From: Nocardioides coralli
GTDB taxonomy: Bacteria; Actinomycetota; Actinomycetes; Propionibacteriales; Nocardioidaceae
Direction of reading: 5' to 3'
DNA length: 64,000 nt
Assembly: GCF_019880385.1 (NCBI RefSeq)
Contig: NZ_CP082273.1
Location: 3,100,001 to 3,164,000 of the forward strand
Shown here one piece after another: positions 34,984 through 42,575 of this stretch. The position numbers and the translations under genes are program-made. Within the stretch, counting starts at the first letter, position 1. The number at the start of each line of letters is the position of its first letter. Under the pieces are notes generated by a model, which worked only from the letters and a program-made list of their open reading frames with translations, had not been told where the DNA came from and made no database searches.

Positions 34984-35458
34984 TACTCTCCGTCACGATT
35001 GTGCGTAGCTGGAAGAAGCACGCGATGAAACTCGTCGGTTCAGTCCTGGTCTGGCGTCGAGGGCGGACGTCGTGGAGCACTTGGTAGCAGGAACCCTCCG
35101 CTGGGAGCCTGCTCGATTGTCAGGGCAGGGAGTGAGTCCCGACGCGGATTGCACGACTTCCGAGTCCCGAGCATGGGGCTATTCATACCCCACCTGGGGT
35201 CCAGTGTGTTCCGCGGACGGGTCCGACAGTCGCGGCGCGTGCTTGGGCATCATGATGAGCAGACATGGAAGCGGTCCGACCTACTGGGGTGGGAAGAGCC
35301 GCTCATTGCGCGCGTGCTTGGCCATGGCCAATGCTCCCGGTCAACGCCCGTCCGATCTGCCAACAGAACTAGGTAGATCAGGACATCGCCAGCTCGGCTG
35401 ATAGGCGGCCGCGCAGGTCAGATGCTGGCTCGCTCAACGCGAGCTCGACCTCATGGTC
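34984..35458. other. Intergenic stretch in the accessory region
   Basis: About 475 bp upstream of the GmrSD-like gene. It should hold that gene's promoter. The open frame at 35072-35401 has no recognisable family or ribosome site, and I do not call a gene. Confidence 0.5.
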
Positions 35459-35572
35459 TTAGCTCAACTGCAGCTCCGCTAAGACCTCGCCGGCTTCGGC
35501 GGCCATAGCCATTGCCAGATTCCTGGCGGTATGGAACGGCTCCCAATCGCGCCTACCTCGAAACGCGTGAAG
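35459..35572 (-). pseudogene. Fragment of a MazG-like nucleotide pyrophosphohydrolase
   Basis: The minus strand encodes LHAFRGRRDWEPFHTARN, then LAMAMAAEAGEVLAELQLS and a stop. This corresponds to the first helices of MazG-like (dCTPase-type) proteins: RDWxxFHTxxNLAMALAxEAGELLxxxQW, with the metal-binding EAGE motif. A stop precedes it and another follows after 37 codons, so about two thirds of the domain is missing. It is antisense to the first codons of the frame at 35531, so that frame's start is doubtful. Confidence 0.65.
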
Positions 35573-36253
35573 CTACTGCAGGAGACCGGCGAGCGAGTCA
35601 CTCATGCCTGCTCACCGTGCCTCGACGGGCTGCCGTGCCGCGTCGGCCAGGTCGGGGAGGGCGTGATCGAGATCGGCTACGGACCCGTCACTGACGCTGT
35701 CCGCGAGCTGAGCCTGACGTGCGTCCCGAGCACGATCCACACCCTGACGGTCACCAAGAGCGCGACCGACGGCGGGACAGTCTCGGGCGGCGCCATCAGC
35801 TGCGGCACGACGTGCTCAACCGTCCTGCCGGGCGGTGACCAGGTCACGTTGACCGCGACCCCGACGGCCGGCTACCGCTTCGCCGGCTGGAGCGGCGCCT
35901 GCACGGGAACGGGTGAGTGCACGGTGACCATGAACAGCGACAAGACAGTTGCGGCGACCTTCATCGAGCAGGTCACGCTCAGGGTGGTTCTCCTACAGCA
36001 GGGACACCGGACCATGGCCATGGTCGCTAGTCCGGAGCCGAGCCTCAGTCCCGATCCGTGCACCACCACCGGATCCGGGACCCAAAGGTCGTGCACTGCG
36101 ACCTACGACGTCGGTACGCAGGTCACTCTCACAGCCAGCACGCTCGGGTTTTCCGTGAACTGGCTCAACGGGCCGTGCACAGACACGAACGTGACCTCGT
36201 GCACTCTCACGCTTGACTCCGATATCGACCTGGCGGTTCAGGTGGCCGGCTAG
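35531..36253 (+). CDS. InlB/Listeria-Bacteroides-type repeat protein remnant
   Basis: A 240-aa frame. Residues about 70-145 form a classic repeat: LTVTKSATDGGTVSGG, CGTTCSTVLPGGDQVTLTAT, AGYRFAGWSGACTGTGECTV and MNSDKTVAATF. A second, degenerate copy is near the end (GTQVTLTASTLGFSVNWLNG). Such repeats belong to large exported surface proteins. Here there is no signal peptide, and the first 14 codons are antisense to the MazG fragment, so this is probably the 3' remnant of a longer gene. A GTG at 35663 is an alternative start. A 15-bp hairpin follows the stop. Confidence 0.5.
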   Translation: MERLPIAPTSKRVKLLQETGERVTHACSPCLDGLPCRVGQVGEGVIEIGYGPVTDAVRELSLTCVPSTIHTLTVTKSATDGGTVSGGAISCGTTCSTVLPGGDQVTLTATPTAGYRFAGWSGACTGTGECTVTMNSDKTVAATFIEQVTLRVVLLQQGHRTMAMVASPEPSLSPDPCTTTGSGTQRSCTATYDVGTQVTLTASTLGFSVNWLNGPCTDTNVTSCTLTLDSDIDLAVQVAG

Positions 36254-36270
36254 CAGCTCGCAGCCAAGGT

Positions 36271-36306
36271 CGTCCGGGCCGTGCGGCGGGGCGCACGGCC
36301 CGGACG
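36271..36306 (+). terminator. Hairpin after the repeat-protein gene
   Basis: A 15-bp perfect stem (CGTCCGGGCCGTGCG at 36271-36285 and complement at 36292-36306) with a 6-nt loop, 17 bp after the stop at 36253. There is no T-run. G+C is high again from here. Confidence 0.7.
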
Positions 36307-36339
36307 GCGTTCTGAGCTCGGCCCTTGCCACGGAAAGCC

Positions 36340-36392
36340 GGTGGTCTGGACCGGGCGTAACGTGGCCCGGGTCACACCGTTGAGCAGGCATG
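36340..36392 (+). repeat. Duplicated leader block, copy A
   Basis: This is nearly the same as 37978-38030: GGTGGTC, a GACCGGGCGTAACGTG core, the palindrome and CGTTGA, ending at GGCATGGC. In both copies the ATG lies exactly 50 bp after the first base of the block. Confidence 0.85.
36362..36375. promoter_or_regulatory. Imperfect palindrome, candidate CRP/FNR-type site (copy A)
   Basis: GTGGCCCGGGTCAC has one mismatch to the perfect palindrome of copy B. It retains the GTG-N8-CAC core of actinobacterial CRP sites. It ends 14 bp before the small-ORF ATG. Confidence 0.5.
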
Positions 36393-36542
36393 GCAATCAT
36401 GGGGATGGCAGCCCCCGAGGTCCGTGGACCGGTGCAGGGGCTGGACTTGCTGGAGAAGTGGCTGGAGTTCCGGGACAAGTGCCTCGACACGGTGGCTATC
36501 GACCACCCGGAGCACGTCCGGATCGCCGACCCGTACCGCTGA
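36390..36542 (+). CDS. Small ORF A, 50 aa, paralogue of small ORF B
   Basis: The product reads MAIMGMAAPEVRGPVQGLDL, then LEKWLEFRDKCLD and a 17-residue tail ending in ADPYR. ORF B (38028) shares the leader sequence and the MAI-GMAAP start, then DLL-x-x-WL. The shared upstream block and conserved residues argue that both are real small proteins and not chance frames. A weak AGCAGG lies before the ATG. It points at the 3' end of the nucleoside transporter on the opposite strand (36 bp between stops). Function unknown. Confidence 0.65.
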   Translation: MAIMGMAAPEVRGPVQGLDLLEKWLEFRDKCLDTVAIDHPEHVRIADPYR

Positions 36543-36578
36543 CCGGGGCGGGACTCCCGCCCCGACCAGCGACTCCGG

Positions 36579-37913
36579 TCAACCGATGAGGATGCCCGCG
36601 ATCGCGGCACTCATCAGGTTGGCCAGCGTCGCCGCGAGCACGGCGCGCAGGCCGAGCGCCGCGATGTCGGGGCGGCGCTCGGGCGCGATCCCGCCCAGCC
36701 CGCCGAGCAGGATGCCCAGCGACCCCAGGTTCGCGAAGCCGGTGAGCGCGAAGGTGATGATGGCGGCGGTCTTCTCGCTGTAGCTGCCGATCTCCGGCCC
36801 GAACCCGGTGAACGCGACGAACTCGTTGACCACGACCTTCTGACCCAGGAAGCTGCCGGCCTCCGCGGCCTCGGCCCACGGCACGCCGATCATCGACATC
36901 ACGGGCGCGAAGATCCACCCCAGGATCTGCTCGAAAGTCAGGTCCTCTTGGCCGAACCAGCCGCCCACGCCCCCGACCGCGAGGTTGATCAGCGCGATCA
37001 GCGAGATGAAGGCCAGCAGCATCGCGCCGATCGTCGCGGCCAGCCGCAGGCCGTCGGCCGCTCCCGATGCCGCCGCGTCGATCGTGTTGCGGTGGTGCAG
37101 CCCGTCGGACTCCGCCTCCCCGCGGTCCTCCTCCTCGCGCGCGTCGTCCTCGACCTCCGCGGGCGGTACGTCGGCGGAGCTGTCCCCGGCACCGGCTGCC
37201 CGCGCCGACGAGGTGGAGGACACCAGCTCGCGCTCCCTCGCCACGGCGTCCGGGTCGTCCTCGGGAACGATGATCTTCGCCATCAGCAGCGCGCCCGGGG
37301 CCGCCATGAAGCTGGCGGCGATGAGGTACTCCAAGGGCGCGCCGAGCAGCGAGTAGCCGACGAGCACCGACCCCGCGACCGTCGACAGACCTCCCACCAT
37401 CACCGCGAAGAGCCCCGATCGGGAGAGCCCCGAGACGAAGGGGCGGATCACCAGCGGCGCCTCGGTCTGGCCCACGAAGATGTTGGCGGCCGCGTTGACC
37501 GACTCGGCGTGCGACGTCCCGAGCAGGCGCCCCAGCGCCCCACCGAGCCACGAGACCACCCGCTGCAGGACCCCCCAGTGGTAGAGCACGGCGGTCAGGG
37601 CGGCGAAGAAGACGATGACGGGCAGCACCTGGAAGGCGAACACCACGCCGTCCCCCTCCTCGGGCAGCACCGGCCCGAAGAGGAAGCCGATCCCCTCCCG
37701 CGAGGAGTCGATGACCGCCTGGACGCCCCGCGAGGCCGCCTCGAGACCGCGCTGGCCGAGCGACCACGAGAGCACGATGACGCCGAATCCGACCTGCAGC
37801 CCCAGCGCGGCCAGGACGGTGCGCCAGCGGATGGCCTTGCGGTTGCTGGACAGCGCCAGCGCGATCACCAGCAGACCGGCCATGCCGCCGATGCCCCACA
37901 CGACGTCGATCAT
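36579..37913 (-). CDS. Concentrative nucleoside transporter (CNT/NupC family)
   Basis: A 444-aa membrane protein with about ten helices. It has the CNT motif NIFVGQTEAPLVIRPFV, and VNEFVAFTGFG and TFALTGFANLGSLGILLGG near the end. An acidic cytoplasmic insert of about 60 residues (DDAREEEDRGEAESD) follows the motif region. It probably imports nucleosides by proton or sodium symport. I chose the ATG at 37913 because GGAGG is 8 nt upstream; an in-frame GTG at 37922 would overlap that site. It is flanked on both sides by the paralogous small ORFs. Confidence 0.92.
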   Translation of the reverse strand: MIDVVWGIGGMAGLLVIALALSSNRKAIRWRTVLAALGLQVGFGVIVLSWSLGQRGLEAASRGVQAVIDSSREGIGFLFGPVLPEEGDGVVFAFQVLPVIVFFAALTAVLYHWGVLQRVVSWLGGALGRLLGTSHAESVNAAANIFVGQTEAPLVIRPFVSGLSRSGLFAVMVGGLSTVAGSVLVGYSLLGAPLEYLIAASFMAAPGALLMAKIIVPEDDPDAVARERELVSSTSSARAAGAGDSSADVPPAEVEDDAREEEDRGEAESDGLHHRNTIDAAASGAADGLRLAATIGAMLLAFISLIALINLAVGGVGGWFGQEDLTFEQILGWIFAPVMSMIGVPWAEAAEAGSFLGQKVVVNEFVAFTGFGPEIGSYSEKTAAIITFALTGFANLGSLGILLGGLGGIAPERRPDIAALGLRAVLAATLANLMSAAIAGILIG

Positions 37914-37977
37914 TCGTTCCACCTCCGGGTCACGTGGCGACCGAGCGTGCCACGACGACCACCCCCAGCGGCACCCC

Positions 37978-38030
37978 GGTGGTCCAGACCGGGCGTAACG
38001 TGACCCAGGTCACCTCGTTGACGGGGCATG
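37978..38030 (+). repeat. Duplicated leader block, copy B
   Basis: This matches 36340-36392 with the same spacing to an ATG. It contains GGTC-CA-GACC (37982-37990) and the palindrome GTGACC-CA-GGTCAC. Confidence 0.85.
38000..38013. promoter_or_regulatory. Perfect palindrome, candidate CRP/FNR-type site (copy B)
   Basis: GTGACC-CA-GGTCAC: 6-bp perfect half-sites, also TGA-N6-TCA and GTG-N8-CAC, as in CRP/FNR-family operators. It lies 14 bp before the ORF B ATG. Confidence 0.55.
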
Positions 38031-38159
38031 GCTATCGGAGGCATGGCGGCACCGGTCACCACCAGGCCGCTCCAGACCATGGACCTGCTGCAGCGGTGGC
38101 TCGCCTACCACGAGCCCCGGACGCAGCGGCAGGACGGCGAGCGCCCGGTCACGGTGTGA
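38028..38159 (+). CDS. Small ORF B, 43 aa, paralogue of small ORF A
   Basis: The product reads MAIGGMAAPVTTRPLQTMDL, then LQRWLAYHEPRTQRQDGERP and VTV. It is related to ORF A in the N-terminus and the DLLQRWL helix (DLLEKWL in A). Its stop overlaps the stop region of the convergent PHP gene by 11 bp. It is expressed from the duplicated palindrome-bearing leader. No known family; a short amphipathic helix is the only structural hint. Confidence 0.65.
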   Translation: MAIGGMAAPVTTRPLQTMDLLQRWLAYHEPRTQRQDGERPVTV

Positions 38160-39468
38160 GCCACCACGGGCTCGTGTAGGCGATCCCCCGCAGGTTGCCG
38201 GGGTGCCCGTCGGGCCCGGGCGTCTCGTTGCGCGCGTGCGGGTCCGCGACCCGCAGCAGCACCCAGTCACCGTCCGCTACGTCGAGCGGCACCGTGACGG
38301 CCACCAGTCCCCCCACCCGGAAGTCCCGCGTCGCCACCACCTCCGGCACCCTCCCGCCCGGCCGCAGCACCTGTACCGACAGCATCCGGCCACGCCAGCT
38401 GTCGTCCCGGGCCAGGTCGAGCACGAAGGTGACGTCACCCCGTCGCAGTGGCAGCGCTGACCCCATCGGCGCCGGCCGACGACCCTGCACCGCCGCCACG
38501 GCGTCCACCCGCAGCCCCGAGGTCCGGGTCGCGAAGAAGCGCCGGTCACGCATCGCAGCCTTGACGCCGGCCCGGGTGTGCTCGGCGACCCACAGCCCGG
38601 TCCGGCCCTTGCCCTCCGGGTGGCCCCAGTCGGTGCCGTGCTCGTCGGTGACGCCGGTGATGCCGGTGCGCCAGCCGGCGTCGAGGCAGGCCGAGAGCGG
38701 CGAGCTCCGGCCGTCGGCGTACCCCTCGAAGAGGTAGTCGTCGGTGCGGTTGAACATCTCCAGGGAGACCACGCGGTCGCGCAGCCGGGGGTCGAACCGG
38801 AACTCCTCGAAGCGGCCGGGCTCGCGACCCGGGTGGTTGAAGCCCGCGATGCCGTCGCCGCCGCCGTCGAGCACCAGCCCGGGTTCGCGACGGAGCCACT
38901 CGAGGAAGGGCGCCATGAGTCCCGACTGCACGACGTCGGTGTAGTGCTCGCTGAACCACACGTTCATGTGGCCGAGCAGCGGGTGGGACCACTCGAAGCC
39001 GCGGACGGCCGTGAACGCCCCGTCGACGTCGGCGGCGTCGGCATAGGCGGCCGTGCGGTCCCAGCCCTGCGGCGTCAGCCCGCCCACCTGGTGGTAGTCC
39101 TGCGGCATCGCGTCCTTGATCAGGTCCCCGAGCGCGTTGTCGGACATGGTCGCGTGGTCGGTGAGGGCCGCGACGTCGAGCCCCGCGCTCCGCATCGAGT
39201 CGAAGGCAAGAGCGGGGTCGCCGTCGCCGTCGGAGAGCAGGGTGTGGTTGTGCAGGTCGGCGTGCACGAGGGTGCGGCCGGCCGTGATCCGCGAGCTGCG
39301 GGCCGCGCCCGTCGCCGGCCGCGATCCGGGGGCCCGTGCCGCGGCGGTCTCGGGCGAGGTCAGTCCGGCGAGCAGCAGGCCGGTGCCCGCCGTCGCCAGC
39401 GCCGTACGTCGGGTGAGCGGTCGGTGGGGCGGGGTGCCGTGGTGGTGGCCGTCGCACATGCCCGGCAC
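38149..39468 (-). CDS. TAT-exported PHP-domain metal-dependent phosphoesterase
   Basis: A 439-aa protein. The signal LTRRTALATAGTGLLLAGL has a twin-Arg motif. The PHP domain begins with VHADLHNHTLLSDGD (metal-binding His residues) and has LDVAALTDHATMSDN, AVRGFEWSHPLLGHMNVWFS and a late ITGVTDEHGTDWG. PHP proteins hydrolyse phosphoesters with a trinuclear metal site. Export across the membrane is inferred from the signal, so the substrate is extracellular. The start is the GTG at 39468, or an ATG 3 codons later. It is convergent with small ORF B. Confidence 0.82.
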   Translation of the reverse strand: MPGMCDGHHHGTPPHRPLTRRTALATAGTGLLLAGLTSPETAAARAPGSRPATGAARSSRITAGRTLVHADLHNHTLLSDGDGDPALAFDSMRSAGLDVAALTDHATMSDNALGDLIKDAMPQDYHQVGGLTPQGWDRTAAYADAADVDGAFTAVRGFEWSHPLLGHMNVWFSEHYTDVVQSGLMAPFLEWLRREPGLVLDGGGDGIAGFNHPGREPGRFEEFRFDPRLRDRVVSLEMFNRTDDYLFEGYADGRSSPLSACLDAGWRTGITGVTDEHGTDWGHPEGKGRTGLWVAEHTRAGVKAAMRDRRFFATRTSGLRVDAVAAVQGRRPAPMGSALPLRRGDVTFVLDLARDDSWRGRMLSVQVLRPGGRVPEVVATRDFRVGGLVAVTVPLDVADGDWVLLRVADPHARNETPGPDGHPGNLRGIAYTSPWWLTP

Positions 39469-39534
39469 AACGGGCGAGCCCGCCGCAGGTCACTGACGGG
39501 CCGGTGAACAGTCCGCGACCAGCAGGGGGTCGGG

Positions 39535-41037
39535 TCAGCGCCCGTCGGACGGTACGCCGCGGACGCCCGCGTCGGTGAGCCGCGCCTCCTCCTCGGCCCG
39601 CTCCTCCAGCTCGCGCCTGGTCACCTCGATCAGGTCGCGGGCGGCGTCGTAGGCCCCGGGCGGCGAGACCAGGTCGGCCGCTCCGCCCTTGAGCCGGGCC
39701 AGGGCGGACCGCGCGAAGATCTGCTGCTCGGTCGTGGTCCGCTCCGAGCGGCCGCTGCCGAGGAACGAGATCGTCCAGCGCAGCAGCGCGGTGACCCGGT
39801 TCTTGAAGCCGGTCAGGTAGACGAGGTGGACGGCCAGCCAGCTCAACCACGCCAGCAGCCCGGAGAAACGGAGCTTGCCGACCATCGCGACCGCGTCGAA
39901 GCGGCTGATGATCGCCATCGAGCCCTTGTCGAAGTACTTGAACGGCTTCTGCGGCGCCTTGCCCTGCAGCCGGCCGTCGATCTCCTTGGCGGCGTACTTG
40001 GCGCCCTGGATGGCGACCTGCGCGACGCCGGGGAGGTTGTCGAGGGCGATCATGTCGCCGACCACGAAGACCTCGGGGTGGCCGGGCAGCGTCAGGTCGG
40101 CGTTGACACCGATCCGGCCGGCCCGGTCCAGTGGCGCCCCGGTCTGCTCGGCCAGCGTCCGGCCCAGCGGGCTGGCCTGCACGCCCGCGGCCCAGATCTT
40201 GGTGACCGCGTTGACGCGCTCGGTGCGCCCGTCCTTGTACTTGAGCTCGAGGCCGCGTTCGTCGACGTCGGTGACCATCGCGCCGAGGACGACCTCGACC
40301 CCGAGCTTCTCCAGCTCGGCCTGCGCCTTGGCCCCGAGCCGCGCACCGAAGGGCGGCAGCACCTGACCGGCGGCGTCGACGAGGATCACCCGCGCCGAGT
40401 GGGTGTTGATGGCGCGGAAGTCCTTCTCCAGGGTGCGCCGCGACAGCTCGGCGATCTGGCCGGCCATCTCCACGCCGGTGGGACCGGCGCCCACGACCAC
40501 GAAGGTGAGGTGGTGGTCCACGTCGTCGCCGCGCGTGGCGCCGAGCTCAGCCATCTCGAAGGCCCCGAAGATGCGGCCCCGCAGCTCCAGCGCGTCGTCG
40601 ATGCTCTTCATCCCGGGCGCGTGCTCGGCGAAGTGGTCGTTGCCGAAGTAGGACTGGGCCGCGCCGGCCGCGACGATCAGCGAGTCGTAGGGCGTGACCG
40701 TGGGCCGGCCGAGGACCTCGGAGGTCACCAGCCGCTGCTCCAGGTCGATCCCCGTGACCTCACCGAGCAGGATCCGGGCGTTCTTCTGGCGGCTCAGCAC
40801 CTCACGGGTGGGCGGCGCGATCTCGCCCTCGGAGAGGATCCCGGTGGCCACCTGGTAGAGCAGCGGCTGGAAGAGGTGGTGCGTCGTCTTGGCGATCATC
40901 GTGACGTCGACGTCGGACCGCCGGAGCGCCTTGGTCCCGAACAGGCCTCCGAAACCGGAGCCGATGACCACCACCCGGTGTCGCTGGCCGTCGACCGGCT
41001 CGGTGGCCGGCTCGTTGGTCGGCTGGTTGCTCACCAT
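39535..41037 (-). CDS. ndh: Type II NADH dehydrogenase (NDH-2)
   Basis: A 500-aa flavoprotein with FAD-binding VVVIGSGFGGLFGTKAL, HHLFQPLLYQVATG, the NADH-binding FVVVGAGPTGVEMAGQIAEL and VFVVGDMIALDNLPGVAQVA. The C-terminal region LLAWLSWLAVHLVYLTGFKN is a membrane-attachment helix. It oxidises NADH and reduces menaquinone without pumping protons. The ATG at 41037 is 6 nt from a GACAAT hexamer, supporting this start and a leaderless mRNA. It is divergent from the RsbW-like gene. Confidence 0.93.
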   Translation of the reverse strand: MVSNQPTNEPATEPVDGQRHRVVVIGSGFGGLFGTKALRRSDVDVTMIAKTTHHLFQPLLYQVATGILSEGEIAPPTREVLSRQKNARILLGEVTGIDLEQRLVTSEVLGRPTVTPYDSLIVAAGAAQSYFGNDHFAEHAPGMKSIDDALELRGRIFGAFEMAELGATRGDDVDHHLTFVVVGAGPTGVEMAGQIAELSRRTLEKDFRAINTHSARVILVDAAGQVLPPFGARLGAKAQAELEKLGVEVVLGAMVTDVDERGLELKYKDGRTERVNAVTKIWAAGVQASPLGRTLAEQTGAPLDRAGRIGVNADLTLPGHPEVFVVGDMIALDNLPGVAQVAIQGAKYAAKEIDGRLQGKAPQKPFKYFDKGSMAIISRFDAVAMVGKLRFSGLLAWLSWLAVHLVYLTGFKNRVTALLRWTISFLGSGRSERTTTEQQIFARSALARLKGGAADLVSPPGAYDAARDLIEVTRRELEERAEEEARLTDAGVRGVPSDGR

Positions 41038-41043
41038 GGCCCC

Positions 41044-41049
41044 ATTGTC
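41044..41049 (-). promoter_or_regulatory. -10 element of ndh (leaderless)
   Basis: GACAAT, read on the minus strand, ends 6 nt before the ndh ATG. Confidence 0.4.
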
Positions 41050-41186
41050 TCGCGATCGGCCAGAACGTCCCCATCGCGTCCCGCCATCAGAGCGGCAGCC
41101 CGCCTCCGGCGACGTTTGGTGGTGGAATGCTTGGGGAACACTCCCGGCGGGTGCGCACAAGAAGTCGACCGTGGATGGGGGCCGGC

Positions 41187-42125
41187 ATGCCGCTGAGCAG
41201 GCCTGCGCTTGCTGTGGGGACCGGGCCTCGCAGCGTCCACGCCGCGCGCCGCTGGGTGGTCGAGGTGCTCGCCGACATCGGCCGACCCGAGTTGTCCGAG
41301 CCCGCCGAGCTCGCAGTCTCCGAGCTGGTCACCAACGCCGTCCTCCACGCCGAGCCCCCCATCTCCGTGCTGGTCCGCGGTACCCGTGGCCACCCCCGCA
41401 TCGAGGTCCGTGACGGCTCCACCGAACCGCCCGTGCTGCCCCAGCCCTCCGAGCTCGACCCCCTCGCCGACGTCGACGAGGCCGACCTGATGGTGACCTT
41501 CGGCCGCGGGCTCGACATCGTGGCCCGCTCGTCCGACGCCTGGGGAGCCGAGATCGAGGAGACCGGCAAGGTCGTCTGGTTCACCCCCGCGCTCACCACC
41601 CGCGAGCACGGCACGCTCGGCACGATCAGCGGTCTGACCGAGCTGCTCGAGCGCAGCCCCAGCCCCGACAACATCCCGTTCCACCTGCTGGGGGCACCGG
41701 TCCGTCACCTCGCCGACTTCGAGCGCCACTACCGCGAGCTGCGTCGCGAGGTGCGACTGCTGGCGCTGGCCCACGACGACGAGTACCCGCTGGCCAAGAA
41801 CCTCTCGGCGCTCTTCGGGTCGATGCAGCGTGAGCTGCGCGAGGGCCTCGACAGCGACGACGTACGCCGGGCGCGGGAGGCGGGCGAGGCGACCACCGAC
41901 CTCACCGTGCGGTTGTCCCGGGAGAGTGCCGAGACGATGGGGCGGTTCGTGGAGCTGCTCGACTTCGCCGACGAGTTCTGCCGGCAGGAGCGGATGCTGG
42001 CCCTGGCGCGCAGCCCCGAGCAGCGGTCGTTCCAGACCTGGTTCCTCACCGAGTTCATCCGGCAGCAGGCCGGTCAGTCGCCGCTGCCCTTCGCCCGGGA
42101 GCAGCCCCAGCGCGTCCGCGCCTAG
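41187..42125 (+). CDS. RsbW-like HATPase protein with long C-terminal extension
   Basis: A 312-aa protein. Residues about 10-135 form an anti-sigma-factor kinase/HATPase_c_2 domain: GPRSVHAARRWVVEVLADIG, the N-box ELAVSELVTNAVLHAEPPI and the G-box FGRGLDIVARSSDAWG. The remaining about 170 residues are a helical domain (HYRELRREVRLLALAHDDEY, SMQRELREGLD) of unknown function. The start is uncertain: in-frame ATGs lie at 41127, 41175 and 41187. It may control an alternative sigma factor; no sigma or anti-anti-sigma gene adjoins. Its stop overlaps the next gene's stop in CTAG. Confidence 0.78.
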   Translation: MPLSRPALAVGTGPRSVHAARRWVVEVLADIGRPELSEPAELAVSELVTNAVLHAEPPISVLVRGTRGHPRIEVRDGSTEPPVLPQPSELDPLADVDEADLMVTFGRGLDIVARSSDAWGAEIEETGKVVWFTPALTTREHGTLGTISGLTELLERSPSPDNIPFHLLGAPVRHLADFERHYRELRREVRLLALAHDDEYPLAKNLSALFGSMQRELREGLDSDDVRRAREAGEATTDLTVRLSRESAETMGRFVELLDFADEFCRQERMLALARSPEQRSFQTWFLTEFIRQQAGQSPLPFAREQPQRVRA

Positions 42126-42475
42126 GCGTAGCCGAGGTCGTGCAGCCGGTCGTCCTCGATCCCGAAGTGGTGGGCGACCTCGTGGACGACCGTGATCCGC
42201 ACCTCCTCGACGAGGTGCTCCTCGTCCTCGGCGAAGGCGAGCAGCGGCCGGCGGAACACGAAGATGCGGTCGGGCAGCTCGAGGTTGGGCTCCCCGTACC
42301 GCTCGGTGAGCGCCACCCCGTCGTAGAGGCCCAGCAGGTCGGGGTCGTCGGGCGGCGGGTCGTCCTCGACGAGGACGACGACGTTGCGGATCAGCTCGGC
42401 GATCTCGTCGGGGATGTCGTCGAGGGCGGCCTCGACGAGCCGCTCGAACTCCTCGCGCCCCATCGTCACCGGCAT
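42122..42475 (-). CDS. Zincin-like metallopeptidase family protein (DUF1025-type)
   Basis: A 117-aa protein containing the zinc-binding HEVAHHFGI motif near residue 99, with the start MPVTMGREEFERLVEAALDD, a family hallmark. It is a minimal metallopeptidase-fold protein of unknown substrate. A start at the second Met (MGREEF) is also possible. It is convergent with the RsbW-like gene; the stops overlap in CTAG at 42122-42125. Confidence 0.88.
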   Translation of the reverse strand: MPVTMGREEFERLVEAALDDIPDEIAELIRNVVVLVEDDPPPDDPDLLGLYDGVALTERYGEPNLELPDRIFVFRRPLLAFAEDEEHLVEEVRITVVHEVAHHFGIEDDRLHDLGYA

Positions 42476-42532
42476 GGGTCCAGCCTAGTTCCGCCCCCGA
42501 TGAGACAAGCCCCGAGAGACGGGCCGGACGAC

Positions 42533-42565
42533 ACAAGCCCCGGACCGTGGTGGTCCGGGGCTTGT
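42533..42565 (-). terminator. Hairpin downstream of tRNA-Asp
   Basis: A 14-bp perfect stem (ACAAGCCCCGGACC at 42533-42546 and complement at 42552-42565) with a 5-nt loop, 10 bp beyond the tRNA-Asp 3' end. There is no T-run. Confidence 0.65.
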
Positions 42566-42575
42566 CGTCGCTCTG

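Noticed and set aside
35072..35401. 109-codon plus-strand frame in the island
   Set aside because: It has no ribosome site, family or coding pattern and could not be supported.
29569..36306. Integrase or second attachment site for the tRNA-Lys island
   Set aside because: I looked for a repeat of the tRNA 3' sequence and for tyrosine or serine recombinase motifs and found neither. The island call rests on composition, gene content and position only.
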